Shown piece by piece: positions 14,784 to 17,537 of a stretch of DNA of 17,537 nt. Source of the stretch: Marinagarivorans sp. UBA5868. GTDB lineage: Bacteria > Pseudomonadota > Gammaproteobacteria > Pseudomonadales > Cellvibrionaceae. Position 1 is the stretch's first letter. Every line of letters starts with the position of its first letter. The notes beneath the pieces were generated by a model. It made no database searches. It saw only the letters and a program-made list of their open reading frames with translations, and was not told where the DNA came from. The stretch is taken from contig DJFQ01000107.1 of NCBI GenBank assembly GCA_002432095.1, positions 18,830 through 36,366 of the forward strand. Reading direction: 5' to 3'. Position numbers and translations under genes: made by a program.

Positions 14784-17537
14784 ATGAAACACCTCCCTCT
14801 TATTTCTTCTTTTTGCTCGACTCCCCGACGCAAGCTTTATATGGCGATTGCCGCGCAGATGATTGCCAGCGCTGGCGCGCACGCCTCGCCAAATGGCGGT
14901 GCCGTGGTGGGCGGAGACGGCATCATTGAGCAGTCCGGCTTAGACACCACGATCATTCAGAACACCAATCATCTGGCCATCGACTGGCAGAGCTTCAATA
15001 TCGCGGCGGAAGAGCGCGTGCAATTTATCCAGCCGGACGCCGACTCAGTGGCGTTGAATCGCATTCTCGGGAACGAAGCATCCCAGATTTTTGGCCGACT
15101 CGACGCCAACGGCCACGTCATTCTGATGAACCCCAACGGCGTGCTGTTCGGTGAAGGTGCGTCGGTAAATGTTGGCGGTCTGGTAGCGTCCGGTTTAAAC
15201 ATCAACGCCGATGACTTTATGAACGGCGACTATGTCCTTCAAGCCGTAGATGGCAAAGACGGAACGGTGATCAACAAGGGCATCATCAACGCAGCCACTG
15301 GCGGAAACATTGCCCTTATCGGCAAGCAGGTCGACAACCAGGGTCTGATCTCCGCAAAGCTTGGCGCGGTGACACTTGCCACCGGCAAAGAAGCGGTGCT
15401 CACCTTTGATAATCAGGGCCTGTTGGGCGTGCGCGTCTCCAAAGAGATCCTGCAGGACGAACTCGGTATCGGCGCCGCCGTTTCCAACAGTGGCGACATC
15501 AACGCCGAGGGCGGACAAATCCTGATGACCGGCAGCGTCAGTCAGGACATTTTTAGCCAAGCGGTAAATGCAGAAGGCTTGAACGCTAAAACCAGTGTGG
15601 TGATGCACGAAGACGGCAGCTTCACCTTGGGCGCAGGTGCCGATGTCGTCAACACTGGAACTATTAGTACTTCCTCCGACACAACTGATGCTGGGCAAAT
15701 TGTTGTACTCGGTGAAAACATCAACAGCAGCGGCGCAATTCTCGCAAATAGTAAAACCGCCAATGCCGCAGGCAATATCGAAATTCATTCCCGCGACACT
15801 ACTTTACTCACCGAACAAAGCCAAACTAGCGCAACCAATGATGTCGCCGGCAGTGGCGGCCAAATCAAAATCCTCGGCGACCGCGTCGGCATTCTCGATC
15901 AATCCCAAATCAGCACCTCCGGCACCAACGGCGGCGGCGACATCAACATCGGCGGCGGCTTCCAAGGCAAAGAATCTCAACTCCGCAACGCAACCCGCAC
16001 AGTTGTGGGAAAAGACACCTTAATCGGAGCCAACGCCATCACTGACGGTGACGGTGGCAACGTTATTATTTGGGCGGATGAAACTACTTCCTTCACAGGT
16101 GAAATAAATGTTCGTGGGGGTGAATTGGGTGGTGACGGTGGATTTGTGGAGGTTTCCGGGAAGAAGAACTTACGGTTTTTAGGGAACGTGGATAGGTCGG
16201 CGGTGAGGGGGGAGAACGGGACGTTATTGTTGGATCCGGAGGCGGTGGTCATTGTTCCTGAAAATCCAGCTGATCACGATGAGGAGATAGCTGACGGATT
16301 GATTTTGCTGTCGGATGAACCGGCAGATGGGTCATCGACATTCCTAATCAGCGATGGTGCAGTTTCTCGTGCTCTAGAAAGCGGAGATGTCTTTATCCGG
16401 GCCTCGAGCTATATCAATGCAATCCAGGAAGGCGTTCGAATCTCTGCGGGCAGCCCAAACAACACCAGCTCGTTAGTGCTAGAGTCAGGCGGAAGTATAA
16501 CTCTTACACCAAATACTGATATAGAGTTAGGCTCAGGTAACTTTATTGCTATAGGTTCGATCGACGGACTTTGCGATAACTGTACGGACGACATATTGGT
16601 ATTTACTGATGGCGCCATAAACACTCAAGGGAATATCTATTTTTTTTCTTCCAGACATACCGTGTTAACTGGTACGAACATAGGACGTAACCTAACCGGA
16701 GATCAAACTAGCGTTCCCTCTGATTTATATCTTTATGGCGGCGACGCATCTGTCATTTATTTGGATAATGATCTTGAAGTCTCAGGAAGCATCAGGGTAG
16801 AGACTTTGGCGCAGCCCACATTAAATTCCATAGTATTGCCATCCGGTACAATCTATGAGGTTCCAAAGCTAAAAACCCCATTTGATAACAATCAGCAGAC
16901 AATCATCGACACTGATTCAGCCCTTGAGAGAAAAGCTGAAATTACAGTTGGGGAAGGCTTTTTTATAGACTCAGACTTCACCGGAGGTCCCGGAGTCGAA
17001 TTCACCCAGATTGTTCTCAACTCTAGCACGGAAAATGCCCAATTCATCATTAACTCACAAGACGCAGTTTACCTTCCGGAAATCGGGTATGACTCATTCG
17101 GCAACCCCTCCGCCACATCAATTTCTGTAAATATCTCATCTGAATCCGATATTTACGCAGATGAGAATATATCCACACTGGGTGGCTCACTCTCGCTCAC
17201 AGGTGCAAGCTTAAGTTTCGGAGAGTCGACTACGATTGATACCACTGGTTTGGTCGGCCAAGGCGATATATTGCTCGAGGCGGTAGGAGATATCAGCCTT
17301 GGACAGATTGCCTCCGGTGGTGATGTAAATGCTGAATCGGTTCAAGGCACAGTTAGCATTGGAAGATCTTTGGACGTTGCTGGTGAAACCAAGATTACAG
17401 CCGAAGATGACATTTCCTTCTCAGAAACATCAATATTTTATCCAGAAAATAACGTATTTCTATCTGCAGGAAATGACATAAACTTCGCCGCATCATCTGA
17501 CTTAAATGACCCGGGTTTTATAGGGCTAGCTGCTTCG
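14784..17537 (+). CDS. Two-partner-secretion exoprotein (filamentous haemagglutinin N-terminal domain), 3' end outside window
   Basis: The frame is open from ATG 14784 to the last base, 918 codons with no stop, so the gene continues beyond the window. CAGGA lies 7 bases before the ATG. Residues 1-34 form a long signal peptide with a basic n-region (RRK at 15-17), a hydrophobic core (MAIAAQMIASAGA) and an AHA cleavage site. The TPS secretion domain follows: NTNHLAIDWQSFNI, VQFIQPD, ASQIFGRLDANGHVILMNPN and NPNGVLFG (NPNG at 116-119), which guide TpsA exoproteins to their TpsB outer-membrane pore. Further on are beta-helix-like repeats rich in Gly, Asn and Asp, a block GGNVIIWADETTSFTG with GGDGGFVEVSGK, and LLLDPEAVVIV, common in large FHA-like adhesins. 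The protein should be secreted to the cell surface or medium. No TpsB gene is visible. Later parts are more AT-rich than the start. Confidence 0.9.
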   Translation, partial: MKHLPLISSFCSTPRRKLYMAIAAQMIASAGAHASPNGGAVVGGDGIIEQSGLDTTIIQNTNHLAIDWQSFNIAAEERVQFIQPDADSVALNRILGNEASQIFGRLDANGHVILMNPNGVLFGEGASVNVGGLVASGLNINADDFMNGDYVLQAVDGKDGTVINKGIINAATGGNIALIGKQVDNQGLISAKLGAVTLATGKEAVLTFDNQGLLGVRVSKEILQDELGIGAAVSNSGDINAEGGQILMTGSVSQDIFSQAVNAEGLNAKTSVVMHEDGSFTLGAGADVVNTGTISTSSDTTDAGQIVVLGENINSSGAILANSKTANAAGNIEIHSRDTTLLTEQSQTSATNDVAGSGGQIKILGDRVGILDQSQISTSGTNGGGDINIGGGFQGKESQLRNATRTVVGKDTLIGANAITDGDGGNVIIWADETTSFTGEINVRGGELGGDGGFVEVSGKKNLRFLGNVDRSAVRGENGTLLLDPEAVVIVPENPADHDEEIADGLILLSDEPADGSSTFLISDGAVSRALESGDVFIRASSYINAIQEGVRISAGSPNNTSSLVLESGGSITLTPNTDIELGSGNFIAIGSIDGLCDNCTDDILVFTDGAINTQGNIYFFSSRHTVLTGTNIGRNLTGDQTSVPSDLYLYGGDASVIYLDNDLEVSGSIRVETLAQPTLNSIVLPSGTIYEVPKLKTPFDNNQQTIIDTDSALERKAEITVGEGFFIDSDFTGGPGVEFTQIVLNSSTENAQFIINSQDAVYLPEIGYDSFGNPSATSISVNISSESDIYADENISTLGGSLSLTGASLSFGESTTIDTTGLVGQGDILLEAVGDISLGQIASGGDVNAESVQGTVSIGRSLDVAGETKITAEDDISFSETSIFYPENNVFLSAGNDINFAASSDLNDPGFIGLAAS

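Overview
This window looks like chromosomal DNA of a gammaproteobacterium. Gene order, moderate GC content and protein style fit a marine or environmental lineage such as Cellvibrionaceae/Cellvibrionales or a Pseudomonas relative, but I cannot fix the genus from sequence alone. All supported genes are on the + strand. I see no tRNA, rRNA, CRISPR array, insertion sequence or phage gene.

Region 1 (1-11266) is the back half of a type VI secretion system (T6SS) locus. In order it holds the C-terminal part of the FHA-domain protein TagH (cut by the window edge), the outer-membrane lipoprotein TssJ, the baseplate protein TssK, the inner-membrane proteins TssL (DotU) and TssM (IcmF), the regulator TagF, the PP2C phosphatase PppA and the transmembrane Ser/Thr kinase PpkA with a C-terminal formylglycine-generating-enzyme-like (FGE/SUMF) domain. 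The order fha-tssJ-tssK-tssL-tssM-phosphatase-kinase is that of the Pseudomonas aeruginosa H2-type cluster, with tagF inserted. TssJ, TssL and TssM form the envelope-spanning complex, and TssK joins it to the baseplate. PpkA, PppA and TagH form a threonine-phosphorylation switch, and TagF is a second regulator. The sheath, Hcp, VgrG and ClpV genes are not here and presumably lie upstream. Gaps between these genes are small, suggesting one operon; the largest is the 97-base tssL-tssM gap, which holds a perfect inverted repeat.

Region 2 (11307-14335) starts with a small uncharacterised 74-residue protein. A proton-motive-force module follows: one MotA/TolQ/ExbB-type channel subunit, two different ExbD/TolR-type subunits whose genes overlap by 4 bases, and a Pro-rich TonB-like protein with an AgmX/PglI-like C-terminal domain. 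The first ExbD-like protein has Asn where the family carries its proton-binding transmembrane Asp, while the second keeps the Asp. One channel protein plus two unequal TolR-like partners recalls the AglRQS motor of Myxococcus. This is the least ordinary part of the window.

Region 3 (14336-17537) is a 448-base intergenic stretch with several small inverted repeats, followed by the first 918 codons of a large secreted exoprotein with a two-partner-secretion (filamentous-haemagglutinin-type) N-terminal domain. It runs off the window end. Base composition falls clearly from its N-terminal to its later part.
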